Shown here: positions 21,765-32,921 of the stretch, in pieces | How the letters are laid out: every line of letters begins with the position of its first letter | Numbering within the stretch: the first letter of the stretch is position 1 | NCBI GenBank assembly: GCA_963691705.1 | Contig: OY829541.1 | Span: 55,041,931-55,105,930, forward strand | DNA length: 64,000 nucleotides | Source of the DNA: Viola odorata | Lineage: Eukaryota > Streptophyta > Magnoliopsida > Malpighiales > Violaceae | Reading direction: 5' to 3' | Position numbers and translations under genes: made by a program | Notes under the pieces: generated by a model | Told to the model about the DNA's origin: nothing | Database searches by the model: none | Seen by the model: only the letters and a program-made list of their open reading frames with translations

Positions 21765-23689
21765 GTTTGGCGACTTAATAGGGTCGAAGCTGGAATTTTT
21801 TGAGGTGTTTATTTTTATTGTATTTATTTGCTTCGATAAATTGCTAAATTTTTCTCGTATGATATTTTACATGATTTATTTGATATGATGTATTATCATA
21901 TGATTTTTTGCATGATTAATTACTTTTCATGTATTTATTCGATTCTGTAAATTGTTTATACATGATTTGTTGCTATGTGTTACTCGCTTTGATAAACTGT
22001 CATCGCATATGCATATCCACGCATAATCCCTATCGTCGGGCATCACCAAATAGGATTAGGTCGGTAGTAGTGAAGTCCTAGGGCCCACTCCTTGGTAAGC
22101 TTTCACGAACCCACACTCGGACTTGAACCCCTAAATGGGTTGAGCACCCTGGATCCATTTATGATTCGGTAAACGCTCTAGTATCCGTTTATTGAGGGAC
22201 CACTTCTATGGTATCGTCCGGGAGCCTTCCAGCCAGAATAGAAATAGTTGATGTCACCCCAGCATGTGCATCATAATGAATTGCGTATATTGCAATTTTG
22301 TTTCATTTTTTCCACTGATTTCTCAAAAAAAAAAATCCATTTACAACTAATTTCGCAATTTTTCCACATTTATAATTTTCGCCAATTTTCCACATTGGAA
22401 ATCTTTTTCGGCAAAATTTCCATATTGGCAAATTTCTCCATAAATTTGTCACGTTTGTAAATTTTTTGCAATTTTTCCATATTTGCAAAATTTTCAGAAC
22501 TTTTCCATATCTAATTTTTCCGCAAAATTTCTACATTAATAATTTTTTTCGCAATTTTTTCTGTGTCAAAATTTTCCACGTGTACAAATTTTCACGTGTT
22601 AAGATTTTCCACCATTTTACCACGTGTACATTTGTTCCGCAATTTTCCACGTGTGCAATAATTTTCGCTTTTTTTCCTCGTGTGCAATTTCTCCATAAAT
22701 TGCTCTACGGGTACAACTTTTTCCGCAATTTTTCACATTGACAATTTTTCCAAAAAAAAATCCATGTGGTTCTTCCGTAATTTTTTCCATGCATGTAAAA
22801 TAAATTCCCGCAATTTTTCACATGCAAATTCTTTCGCGATTTTTTTCATGTTTATAATTTTGTCTCAATTATTTTCGTAATTCTCTATGACTGCGCTTTT
22901 TTATGGTGCCTGCATTATTGTTGTTATCGTACTTACCCCTTCGTTTCTTTCACAGCGTGGAGACCTCGGGATGACATTTTGCAATCACTACTTAAACTTA
23001 TAATTATTTCACTTGTTTACTTTTCAAGAAAATATTGCATCCCTAGACATGGTGATACACCCATTAATCCTCCGCTGGCTAAATCCACTCTTGAAGATCC
23101 ACTCAGAACCCCAATATTTTCCTGAACTGTCAAAGTCTCAGCCTCCTATGGGTAACCAGATTCAGCCGCATTTCTCTTATGGTAGCCTTTATGGCATGAT
23201 GGTCGAACAAGGAACCGAGTTAGGGATGATTGCTGGTTCCACATGTGAAATAACACCTCAGAGTACACTCCCTGGCAAGGAAGACGTTGGCCCGGTCTCC
23301 CGTCAGCTTAGTTACAAACGACCTCCTCACTGCAAATGCCGCAACCCGCACGATGTCGATTGCATGGTTCCCCAAGTCAACCAAGAAACCAAAATAATCA
23401 CGGGAACCAGGAACTAATGCCACATTTCCCCCCTCCCTGCAGGGGAAATCTACGAGCATCTCTTAGCGGGAGATCAAATTGCTCCCACTCCAAACTATAC
23501 GACCTCTTTATCCAAAATGGTGCAATGAAACTAAAAAATTAGGGGTCAAGCAAGTGAAGTGACGACCAGGAGAAGGTGTCAGAGAGCATCAAAGATTGAA
23601 CACATTTTTACCGGGGGGCAAGGCACAGGGGGGCAATAATTCACAACAGAGTGATCTTTACATCCATCCTACCCTTGCATTCAGATCAT
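21765..23689 (+). other. Non-coding internal region of the long-LTR element
   Basis: It starts with the probable primer binding site at 21766-21780. A leader with GATTAGGTCGGTAGTAG-type sequence (about 22050) and the degenerate repeat array at 22330-22880 follow. An ORF at 23013-23417 has no recognisable domain. No gag or pol is identified, so the element is non-autonomous here or is truncated at 23689 where the Athila-like LTR starts. Confidence 0.4.
22330..22880 (+). repeat. Degenerate ~30 bp array of CGCAATTTTTCCACRTGTNC units
   Basis: About 18 imperfect units alternate a CGCAATTTTTCC part with a CAC(A/G)T(T/G)TGCAAA part. In the middle (about 22573-22690) five or more units carry CACGTG or CGTGTNC, i.e. 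G-box-like cores. There is no ORF of interest. Position just downstream of the LTR and primer site suggests an expanded leader minisatellite. Confidence 0.6.
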
Positions 23690-25222
23690 TGCTACTCTGC
23701 AGCTTCTCCGCTTGGCCAAGAAACGCAAAAATGATAGACATGTGTCCATCTGAGGTCCTACTTATTGCAGTCATGTTTGATGCTTGATTGCGTGTCGGGG
23801 GCATCAAATTTAGTTGTAAAAAGATATAGAAAATGGGGTAGGAATACAACTTATCACTCGTCCACAAGGGACTCGTAGATTGCGATAAGAGGTTCATCCA
23901 CAGAGATCTTGGTGGTGTATTGCAGTCTTGACTCGACTTCCTCGTCACTGGAGTTGAGGGTTTTTGTTCCTGCAATTAAGATAAACAAAGCGTAAAAGAG
24001 GACAAGCAAAAATAAAATAAAGGAAACAATCTTAGGCAGAAGTGAATCTTAGCTAACTTTCGTGAGGTAAATTCCTAGCAAGGGCGAATTCGTGAGCACT
24101 TTACTTGTTTAATCGATCGTTGACTTTAGATTTTCTCCTTCCCCTTTGTAACTCTGCTATAGATTGGGAGGAACCCCTTTCCAATCCTACTTTCCTCCTA
24201 TTCAAATCACTTGGAGGGTACCCCCTTTCCTAGTGATCCTGGCCAGTGGACACCTTGCTGGCTAAAGGGTTTATCCAATTGGCTGCTGGCTTGAGGCACA
24301 TGCGTTTTCTCAATGGCGTAGGGAAAGACAGAGTCTAGGCCAAGCTACTCCCAACTCAGAGCCCTAGGTTGTCAATCTGGTTAGGCATATATCGATTCAA
24401 GTTCACTAACCCTCGCGAGGTTAGCTACCTACTTCGTCACTTCGGTTTCACTCGTCCCCTTAGTGACTGGCTGCAAATTCGTCGTCTTGCCTAAGATCGA
24501 TCAAGTGTTAGCCTAGACGGGAACCGGTTTGTTAAAACAGAACTTGAATTGAATACAAACGAGAGGATAATTAAGAACGATTCAGTCTCGCGAATCACAA
24601 GTATGCTCACTCAACCCTTACCAAGAATTAAGTGTTTAGCTACTAGACATAATAATTAAGAACATAAAAGAATAATTGAAGAACATGAGTTAAATTAAAT
24701 GTGATATTCCAGAAGGAATTATCACAGCCGAATGTTTTTCAAAAGTAGAAGAGAAGAAGATGGAAGATCCCGTAATTGACAGCCTTCCCTAATCTTTAAC
24801 AAGGTTAGAGTCCCCACCAATCACGTTCCTTTCCAAACTTATCACTTCAAATTAACTAAAAGATAGGGATAAAAATCCCAATTGTTTAAATCCCTAAGCA
24901 AAATAAATAACAAGATAATGACTAATTGTTTTTGTTCAAATAAAAATACATCTGGGATTTCTTCAAACGGATGCAACAGCTAGTTGGCTCTCTGATTTGA
25001 TTCCGCTTCCAACGAGCCCATGTTCAGCACGCCTCTATCCTGCAATCTTAGCTGAGACATGCGGCTAAGATTGCCATTCTATCGCTTAAGCACCCGTTTC
25101 TTCCAAAACTAATCTTTCCCAAGATTCCTCCAAAAGAAACCAAATTGACGTAAAAAGGATTGTTTCTGCCACAAACAAGGAGTTTTGAAGTGGTAAAAAT
25201 ACATGGAATAAAGCGTCAATCA
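23690..25222 (-). mobile_element. Athila-like LTR, copy 1 (3' LTR on the minus strand)
   Basis: This 1.53 kb block is a direct repeat of 34511-36069. On the minus strand it starts TGATTGACGC and ends GAGTAGCA. It is preceded on that strand by GTGTGGTGAGGTA, a purine-rich tract suited to priming plus-strand synthesis. Copy 2 has an extra 26 bases near 34880. I see no 5 bp target duplication at the outer edges. The region has no ORF of interest. Confidence 0.72.
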
Positions 25223-26389
25223 TACCTCACCACACTTGAACAATGCTTGCCCCCAAGCATACTAGACTCTTAACTAAGACAAAAAGAACGACTCAAAACA
25301 GACAGACTTAAAACAGTGGCAAAATTTCTAGACAGACTACCCTTAGCCAATTTTCCTTTACACCTTCGTGCCTATGACAGTCAGCATACTTCTCAAAGGA
25401 TCCCAACCCTTATGAACATAGCATATTCAATACCCCAAACATCCGAATTCCACATAACCATAACATCTTTGCATTCCACAACAGACTCAACAAGACAAAA
25501 CATCCACCGACTTGGGATTTTCTCCCCCTAATTCAACTGCCCATCTTCATCATTCAATTACCTTGTCTAAAGTTTTTTTCTTATGCCAGTATTGCCAAAA
25601 AGTTTCTTGAATATTAATGCTTAGTTAGGCAGAAATATCAAGACATTTATTCACCTATTTTTTTATTTTTTTTAAATTTGTTTTTTTTTTCAATTGCTCA
25701 TGGTGAAGTTTCTTGAGTATTTCCACTTAGTGAGGCAGAAATATCAAGACATTTTATTCTATATTTTTTTTTCTAAGAGCATGCAATTAATCTGGGCATA
25801 AAAGTAGTTCTCCACATTGGAGCAATTTAGCACAACACAAGGTAATCAAACTCCATTATCCACATAACAGTTTTCCTTAAGGAGATATTAAGTATATTTG
25901 GTGGAAGCTTGCCTATTTGTTAAATCTGCTACACAATGCTAGACCTCATGATCATGTACAATAAAGATGTTCAAAGCATTGAAAATGCCTTACTCATATG
26001 TTATGGGGTCACAAGGTGAAGGATGCTAAAAATCAAGGTTAAGGCATTAAGAGACAGGTTTTAAGCATAGTCTAGGTTTTCGCCGACACACAAACAAAAC
26101 ACATATCATTCATGCCTAAAAACACACATAAAGGCAAAGAAAATCATGCAACAGACTCTGCTAGACAATCTAGGCCAACTGTCTTAGCCTAGATTCACAA
26201 AAAAAATCACGCAATAAAAGAAAATCACATAAAAACACACAAACACATATATATATATATACAGACAGACAGACTAAAAACACCCTCACCACACTTAGAG
26301 AACACATTGTCCTCAATGTGTAAATGAGAGAAAAAATTAAAGACACAAAAATTGAAAAAGAAGAAAGAAAAGACACGACCTGGGGGCAA
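25223..26389 (-). other. Non-coding 3' internal region of the Athila-like element
   Basis: AT-rich sequence between the env-like ORF and the 3' LTR. It contains a duplicated phrase with TTTCTTGA(A/G)TATT...CTTAGT(T/G)AGGCAGAAATATCAAGACATTT at about 25605-25650 and 25709-25755, and short TATATA and GACAGACAGA runs at about 26246-26274. No gene is seen. Confidence 0.45.
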
Positions 26390-27376
26390 TCATTGCTTTG
26401 CTGGGGGTGGTTGCTTTGGGTCTTGCACGGATGGCGCTGGTTCATCTTCTTCATCAGAGGCGGCCTCGCTGGAGTCACTTGTGGTGCTGAAGTGATCATT
26501 CACCTTGTTGCGAATGTGCGCAACAACTCTATCTATGACCCTGATGTACGTGAAAGATCCATCCAAGTGAGCCTGGATATGCTTGAATCTAGCGTCCTGC
26601 TGCTCCATGAACTTGTCCAGCCGTTCCTTCTGTGCCAATTCAACGCTCGCAAACAGAGATTGCTGCTGATCCACAATCTGCTTCATCTGTTTTTGAGAGG
26701 AGTCTTGAAAGTCATGAAACAGCTTCTGATTTGTCGTGAAAGCTTGGAGCTGGATCTGCACAAGTTCTAGGAATCTATTGGCCCATTCTGGAAGTCCAGG
26801 GTGGTCAGGATCAATGCCGAGACTATTGCTCTGCTCAGGTCTCTGGTCATCTTGCCCAAGATTGGGCTCCTCTGCTGCACCGTCAATCTGAATTGGCTTA
26901 ACCTTGAAGTTCCCATTGATTCTCTTCCCATAGAGGTGATCTGCCACTTGGGTAAATCCTGTATTAAAATAGAGATAACCTTTTTCCTCGTGGAAATGAC
27001 CCATTTGGTCAAAAGCTTTAAGATCTATGATCTTAATGGCACAGGATTTATATAAATTTAAAGCAGATAAATCTATACCCCTAGCAGTAGCAGTCATATG
27101 GGAAATCAGAGTTCCTAAAATCATTCTAGGAAGAGAATCACATGTTTTTATCTGCCTAATAATCCAATAGCCAAGATTGACTCTTTTCTCACGCAGCATG
27201 CACCAAAGCAAAAATGTCTCAAGTTTTGAAATATTACCCGAGACTGTGGTCTTGACCGACATATTGATTGAAAGGATCCTTTGGAGAATCCTCAAAGTAG
27301 GATCTCGGATCTGGTGAGCCTTTGAATTTTTATTTAACTTAGCAGTATAGTCACCAATCAATTCTCCATAGGCCAC
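26390..27376 (-). CDS. Athila-type ORF downstream of pol (env-like / plant transposon protein), partial
   Basis: The minus strand reads 328 residues. The N-terminal two thirds has the look of the plant retrotransposon protein found in Athila elements between pol and the 3' LTR: blocks YGELIGDYTAKL, MILGTLISHMTATARGIDL and FTQVADHLYGKRI. A Gln-rich coiled-coil stretch (QLQAFTTNQKLF..., then QKQMKQIVDQQQ) and an acidic tail DEEDEPAPS follow. Position directly before the 3' LTR agrees with this. The first codon is GTG, the frame continues a few residues upstream to a TGA at about 27400, and the likely original frame resumes beyond that, so a small indel is present. The Tat-1 insertion at 27454 removed the rest. 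Function is unknown; the env-like name reflects position only. Confidence 0.55.
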   Translation of the reverse strand: MAYGELIGDYTAKLNKNSKAHQIRDPTLRILQRILSINMSVKTTVSGNISKLETFLLWCMLREKRVNLGYWIIRQIKTCDSLPRMILGTLISHMTATARGIDLSALNLYKSCAIKIIDLKAFDQMGHFHEEKGYLYFNTGFTQVADHLYGKRINGNFKVKPIQIDGAAEEPNLGQDDQRPEQSNSLGIDPDHPGLPEWANRFLELVQIQLQAFTTNQKLFHDFQDSSQKQMKQIVDQQQSLFASVELAQKERLDKFMEQQDARFKHIQAHLDGSFTYIRVIDRVVAHIRNKVNDHFSTTSDSSEAASDEEDEPAPSVQDPKQPPPAKQ

Positions 27377-27453
27377 TGCCTTATCCCAATTTGGGGATAA
27401 TCAGTCAGGGTATTCACATACTCATAAGACTTGAGGCCATCCTCAGTCATAAA

Positions 27454-27994
27454 TGATAAGATTTAATTTCCATCTTGCGAGATTCTGCGTCGTGTGCGAT
27501 CGGAACGGTGGTGGATGGCGGCGAGTGTACCTGCAAGGTGCCGGAAGGGGAGCTCCGGCGTAGACACTCCGATGCTTAAGTTAGTTCAGGTTATAAGAGT
27601 GGTAGAGGTTTCTCTAGGTGAGCATGACCTTACCTTCATTGTGAAAAATGGTGGGGTATTTATAGATCTGGACAGCGATACCTGGCGATATCAAAGAGGG
27701 CGCCGTTTGATGATGACGTCACAGGCGATATCAGTGGATGACGTCACGGCGATGTCTGATGGGGCTACCGGGAGCGATAACCATGTGGGTCCCTAGGATG
27801 GGATAACGCCGTGCGTATAGAATTGCGTGAGTCTCCCCCCCCCCCCCCCCCCCCCCCCGCTGAAGTCGACCATCCTAGGAATCCTTCGCTGATCGTTAGG
27901 CGATACAGGGATATCCTTATGGAGCTCAGGGGGATCCGTTCCGATAAGAACCGTTTGTGCAGTAGGACTATTAAGACCATCTCGATTGTTATCA
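27454..27994 (-). repeat. LTR of Tat-1 (541 bp)
   Basis: Borders TGATAAGATTT and ATTGTTATCA match those of the Tat-2 LTRs, and shared blocks include GATGCTTAAGTTAGTTC, CCTAGGATGGGAT and GCTGAAGTCGACCATCCTAGG. It differs considerably from the Tat-2 LTRs, so it is another subfamily. It contains a 24-base C run at 27835-27858. Confidence 0.85.
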
Positions 27995-28544
27995 TAAGCC
28001 CAACTGAAAACGAGCCCGAGTGTTTACTAAGGGCCGTCCATGTCTGTCATCTTGAATGAAGGTTTTCGTCACGAGGTGAGGAGTTCGCAGGGTCTCCGAG
28101 CTTCTTGGATTATTCAACGTCGATAAGACTCAAGTGATGAGCTGGAGATTGAGCCTGAGGATACGGGGCGAGCTGACTCTGACTTTCGTTCTTATCTACA
28201 GATTCGTCCCATAGGGATGCCCCTATCACCCTTGTAGTTGCGAGGTCATTACTCTCCACCTGGCGGTATTACTCTAATTGGTCCCTCGGGGGGGCTTAAG
28301 AAGCCTCAGCTTATTCGCGTTGTGAAAGAGCTGTTGTCGGGTCACCGACAATATTGTCTAGGATATTTGACCAAGTCACACCGGGGACTAGCACATATTC
28401 CAGGTCCATGGTCCTTCCAAGTGTTCTGCAAACATAGGAAGGAGATATATTCGTATATAAAGGTTAGCAAACTTTTGTACTTACAGAGGTTTGAGGTCAA
28501 TACGAGGCCAATCTTTCTTTTACGCTTAGGGAAACAGTGGTATC

Positions 28545-28720
28545 AACGCGGCTTTACGCCATCAGCTGCCTATGATTAGCGCGGCTTTATACCACCAGAT
28601 GCCTGCGATGCCAGCGCGGTTTTACGCATCTAGGGCTACCCGTGACATCAACGCGGCCTTACACTGTGGATACCGGTAGCCATATGGCCTTTACGTGATG
28701 GCCACCCGTGATATCGTGTC
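28545..28720 (+). repeat. Short tandem repeats upstream of gene A (Tat-1)
   Basis: Four to five imperfect units of about 36-40 bp share a core like AGCGCGGCTTTACGCC followed by CCAGATGCCTGCGATG-like sequence. The same array is present in Tat-2 at 40432-40610, so it was in their ancestor. Confidence 0.7.
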
Positions 28721-28893
28721 TTTCGGTGTTTTTCCTAACCTTGTTTCGCATTCCTGCCGATATCTGTATTACGGACGGTATACGAACATTGCCCTTTCCT
28801 TCCGCTGTGGGCTCATCAGCCCTTGCGGTTATCGGGTCGGCTCGTCTTTTTAGAACCCCATTGTCCTTTCCTCCGAAACCTCCCTCTTGGAGC

Positions 28894-28902
28894 CTATAAA
28901 TC
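28894..28902 (+). promoter_or_regulatory. TATA box of antisense gene A (Tat-1)
   Basis: CTATAAATC lies 57 bases before the gene A start codon, followed by the leader phrase CCACCCACGTTCTCCTCATC. Sequence and spacing are the same in Tat-2 (40773-40781). Confidence 0.65.
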
Positions 28903-28950
28903 AGGGAGTTTTTTCCACCCACGTTCTCCTCATCTTTTCCAACACGCATC

Positions 28951-29328
28951 ATGGATCATCTGACTAAGAATTTCCTCCTTTCTAAGGGCCATTCTCTCAA
29001 GAACCTTAATGATGGTGACGTCGGATTCCTGGAGAACATGCTGGTCAAGACTTCTGAGGACATCCTGGAGTTACAAGGGATGCTGACCCCGCTTCACTCT
29101 AGGCTGGGGGCCACCTCTCTGGAGGATTTCAGTCCTTTGGAGAGCGTATCGAAACTGTCTGCCTCCATCGCTCGGATCCAAGTGGTGATTGCCATGCTGC
29201 AGCAACGCAAAGATATGCTGGGGTGCTGCCTGAAGGGAATGAGAGCCACTTCCCATGATCTGCTCTTGGTCATGGATTCCTTGAGGGACCTTCCCGAAGT
29301 GCCCGAGGACGCTGGCTCTGATGCCTGA
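28951..29328 (+). CDS. Tat antisense gene A, copy 1 (125 aa helical protein)
   Basis: Intact 125-residue ORF starting MDHLTKNFLLSKGHSL and ending LPEVPEDAGSDA. It is predicted by eye to be mostly helical, with heptad-like stretches at about residues 27-50 (NMLVKTSEDILELQGMLTPL) and 65-90. I recognise no domain. It differs from the Tat-2 copy by 5 of 125 residues but by about 42 silent nucleotide changes, so protein sequence has been conserved. It is transcribed opposite to gag-pol. An AATAAA follows at 29401. The function is unknown; a helical adaptor that binds another cassette product is only a guess. Confidence 0.75.
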   Translation: MDHLTKNFLLSKGHSLKNLNDGDVGFLENMLVKTSEDILELQGMLTPLHSRLGATSLEDFSPLESVSKLSASIARIQVVIAMLQQRKDMLGCCLKGMRATSHDLLLVMDSLRDLPEVPEDAGSDA

Positions 29329-29798
29329 TAGCGGTGGCTCCCTTTGTACCCTTTTCTTTTCTCTCTTGTTCATGTACCTTCCGGCCATTAGGCCATAATG
29401 AATAAACAGTTCTTATCATGTCGTCTTGCGACTGTTCTTCTTCTTCTTTATTGCTCTCTTTGTCATTTTCCAACGAAGATATTCTCAGCCCAACTGAAAA
29501 CGGTTCAACCACTGGATTCTTATTATTTGGCTGCTCTGCATTAAATCCAAGCCGCTGTTGCCCTGGCAACTGATTGGGCAAATTTTGCGGTTTTTCTCGA
29601 TCAGGGGAAAATCTCAACAGGCGTGTCTGCAAATCTACTTTTGTACTTCAGGATGTACACGTGTCTTTTCTCAAGAGTCGGGTTGGAAGATTAAAAGACC
29701 CCTTTTTTCCCCCGTTTTCTGGCTATTTAAAAGGGGATCTTCCTTCCTTCATTATCATTTATCTTCTCGTCGTTTTTCTCTCCAACAGTGTTAATCTC

Positions 29799-30209
29799 AT
29801 GGCCGATTCTCGTTTCTTAGATACGTTTGCACGGGATTCTCCACCAACTCCCCCGACTTCTCCTGATTCGGATGCTCCTCCTCCATCGCCCCCCAGGAGG
29901 CCGCCCGTTCGCCGACGGTGCCGCAAGAAACGGAGGAAGGAGGCTGCGAAGGCTTCTAGATCATTCTATGATGCTCTGGCCACTTTTTCTTCGAAGGGGA
30001 AGGAAACATCCTGTCCTCCGCGCGAGTCACCGCAAGAGGCTCCTTCTGCCTGCTCGGCTGTGGGGACGATGCCGCCGCCTGCTGAGGAGAAGTCAGATCA
30101 GTCATCTGCTCTCGTGGGAGAGAAGGTTGAAGAACCTTTTCCTTTCGCTGGTGAGGATGAGGATGATGTGGTCTACTGCTATGGCATCTCCTGGTCTGAT
30201 GGGGAATAG
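29799..30209 (+). CDS. Tat antisense gene B, copy 1 (136 aa, basic then acidic)
   Basis: I start at ATG 29799 because MADS is shared with the Tat-2 copy. Order of parts: a Pro/Ser-rich N-terminus (SPPTPPTSPDSD, PPPSPPRRPP), a strongly basic stretch VRRRCRKKRRKEAAK at about residues 37-51 that looks like a nuclear localisation signal, a low-complexity middle, and a conserved acidic C-terminus EDEDDVVYCYGISWSDGE. No known domain. The ends are better conserved between copies than the middle. TATA-like CTATTTAAAA at 29723 and AATAAAG at 30270 frame it as its own transcription unit. Basic and acidic segments would suit a nuclear regulator, but that is inference. Confidence 0.65.
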   Translation: MADSRFLDTFARDSPPTPPTSPDSDAPPPSPPRRPPVRRRCRKKRRKEAAKASRSFYDALATFSSKGKETSCPPRESPQEAPSACSAVGTMPPPAEEKSDQSSALVGEKVEEPFPFAGEDEDDVVYCYGISWSDGE

Positions 30210-30681
30210 ATGGGCGTAGCGCGCCCTCCCTTTTTTTTTTTTTGTAGATGCCGTATGGCTTCTTAAAATAATAAAGCTTTTATTTTCTTTCGTTTTTCCG
30301 CCGCTTTCCTTTTTTGTGTTTCTAGGATTATCGCGGGAGTAAACCTTTCGCTGGGACACAACCGCTTTTCGGTTTTTTGTCAGCAACTGTCTTCTTCCAA
30401 AAGGCATTGATGACTGTCCACGCGTCCTTTTTCACTTTGCACGTGTTTTGCTTTCACAGGCTGTTCCTTTTTTAGGTTTTTCCTTTAAAAGGAATTCGCT
30501 CTTCTATTTTAACACTTTTCTGCTGATAATTCGAAACTCTTCGTATTTCCTTTCTTCTGTGCTTCTTTCTTCCCGAGAGGTTTTTCTGCAATTGTTCGCC
30601 GGTGCCGACGGCCGATTCACTGGTTATCTGCTCCAGGTATTTTGTTCTTCTATCGCCGTAATTTTACTTTTCCCGTCCATT

Positions 30682-32921
30682 ATGTCTTATACTACATCCT
30701 CTGCAACCACCGAGAATCCCTTAGATCCCGAGGTTAGGAAAGCTCGTAGTATCTTCGATTGTAATGAAGTTTTGAGGGCTGAGTTAGAGGAACATGGTAT
30801 CACTTTTCCTACGGGATATCGCCCCTTTATCTCTCTGAAGGATACCCGGCTTACGGACGCCATGTGGGGGACGTTCCGGCTGGTTTATTTCAAGATGTTT
30901 ACCTACGGGTTTCGTCTTCCACTTCATACTTCTCTGATGAAGCTGCTCAACCATCATGATCTTAATCCCGTTCAAATAACTCCCCCCTCCTGGTGTGGGC
31001 TTTACGCCTTTCTTCGTTCGTGCGAGATGAAGCGTATTTTTGCTCCATCGCTCGATCTGTTTCATACATTTTTTATCTTAAGGTGTCGCGGCTGTTTGAT
31101 AGATATTACCCCCAGATGGGATGAGGATGTCATTCGGTTCTTCTGGCGGAATTTTCAAGGCTTCGAAGAGAATGTGGCCAACTGGAAAAATGGCTTCTTC
31201 ACCCTCCGCTTACCCTCTCGGTACTGGCGCGGTGGGTTCAATCGAGTGATCACTGGTGCCGCATGGCAAAAACCAGATGTATTGTCCAGTATGGATGTGT
31301 CTAATATTAACGCTCTAATAGAGATAGAAGGGCCTTTCCGTATTCGAGAATTTGCTCGGTTCAGGCCTCTGTCAGAGTGTGCCATTGGTGAGTTTTTTCT
31401 TTTATCGCCTTATCGCCCTGACTTTCTTGTTATATTTAAAACATTTTATCGGCAGGTGACGCTGAGGGACGCTCCTTTGGAGAAAATGACGCACCTTTAA
31501 ACGTAGTGCCGCTTCAGACGTTACCTCCTTCTCCTCCCCCGGAAGGCTTCAGTCGTCCGTCTGTTCCGCCGCGAGGAAGGAGAAACAAGACTGTCGTGAC
31601 GCGCAACGCCTCCACCCGATCTTCTCGTTTTTTGGAGAATTGGCTGCCACCTCGCGGTAAGGGAGCGGCCCCAAGTAACCCTGTGGTTGAAGAGGTCGAC
31701 AGCGATAGCGGAAGCATGAATGCCGGTCCCGAGCTGCGTCATGCTACTCTTGCCCAGCGGATGAGGCTTAGGTCAAGGAAAAATGGTCCTGTGGCGGAGT
31801 CAGCCGAGGATGATAGCGACAAGATCGCTGCCGAAACCGAGCGTCTCGTGAAGAGGGTTCGAAAAGAGAAGTCTGACCCACCGATTCCTTCCGCGGAGGA
31901 AGTCAACGGGGTTCCCACCGAGGAGGTTAACGCTCCTAGAGTTACGGGTCCTTTGCCAACGACAGAAGTTACCGAGGTGTCCTCTGCCATTCCTCCCAAA
32001 GTTCATGAGGCTTCAGCAGCGATGGGGCCATCTCTGGTGTCTGGCGGTTCTACTTCTCTAATTCGCTCCTTTATTCCGAATGTGAGTTTACCAGTTCTAA
32101 ATCCGATTGCTCCTCCTACCCATCCCCCGCAGAAGCCTGAGTTTTTGTATCTTTCTTCGATTTCGGGCGTTGGTAATTCCGTGAAAAATTGCTGTCCTCC
32201 TTATATCGCCAATTTATCCCCTCAAGGCTTTCAAGGCCCTGCCGCATATCAGTTGAACTTGTCTTCCCTTGGCACCGACGGTCTTCGTGCTTTAGGAATA
32301 TCGGATCCCTCTTCAAGAGAAGAGCCAGTGGGCCCGATAGTGGGACAAATGTTCACTTCTTTGAAAGACAAGGAAGAGTTCTTGCGGCATTCTCCTGACG
32401 TACGGCATTCACGTCTTCTGACCAATATGTTGGCCTACTTTCGTGAGCTGAATTATTTTTTCGATGATCAGCGGGGTAAGGTTCCCCCTTCTTCTGATTT
32501 AAAAGGGGAACTGGACGCCGCCTTGATGAAGGTGACGGAGCTATCGCAGCTTCAAGAGCGAACCCGGGCGGAATTGGACGACTATCGTGCTGAGCTTGCT
32601 CGAGAAAAATCAAAGGGGAAGGCTAAGATAGACCTTCTAGAGGCGGAATTGGTGGTGGCTGATAGGAAGAATGTCTTCCTTCGAGAAGAGATAGCGTCTC
32701 GCGATGCAGATTTGGCCAAAATACCCTCGAAGATAAATAAGACCATGGATATCTGCCTCTCCGAATTTATGGATCTCTATCGCCAGGGAAACGTCAACCC
32801 GTCAGTATTGGCCAATACTGCTTCCAAAAGATTGAAGGACTTGAAGGAAAGTGAGGGAAATCTTTCTTCTTCTGTGGGAGGACAAAGGGATGATGACCGC
32901 GATGCTTGCAAGGACCCATGA
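30682..32921 (+). CDS. Tat antisense gene C, copy 1, intact, two exons (723 aa)
   Basis: Exon 1 is 30682-31387 and exon 2 is 31456-32921, with a GTGAGT...GGCAG intron in phase 1; without splicing the frame stops at 31500. Residues about 60-215 (FKMFTYGFRLPL, NPVQITPPSWCGLYAFLRSC, KRIFAPSLDLF, DITPRWDEDV) resemble the 'putative gypsy type transposon' family (PF04195-like). A Ser/Pro-rich, charged middle includes RLVKRVRKEK, a possible nuclear signal, then a block GTDGLRALGISDP...VGQMFTS, and a C-terminal coiled coil at roughly residues 545-640 (LSQLQERTRAELDDYRAELA...). This is the only undamaged copy of C or D in the window. TATA-like CTTTAAAA lies at 30483, 199 bases upstream of the ATG. Confidence 0.72.

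Noticed and set aside
23013..23417. 134-codon ORF as gag of the long-LTR element
   Set aside because: No gag motif, zinc knuckle or similarity that I can recognise; kept only as unassigned.
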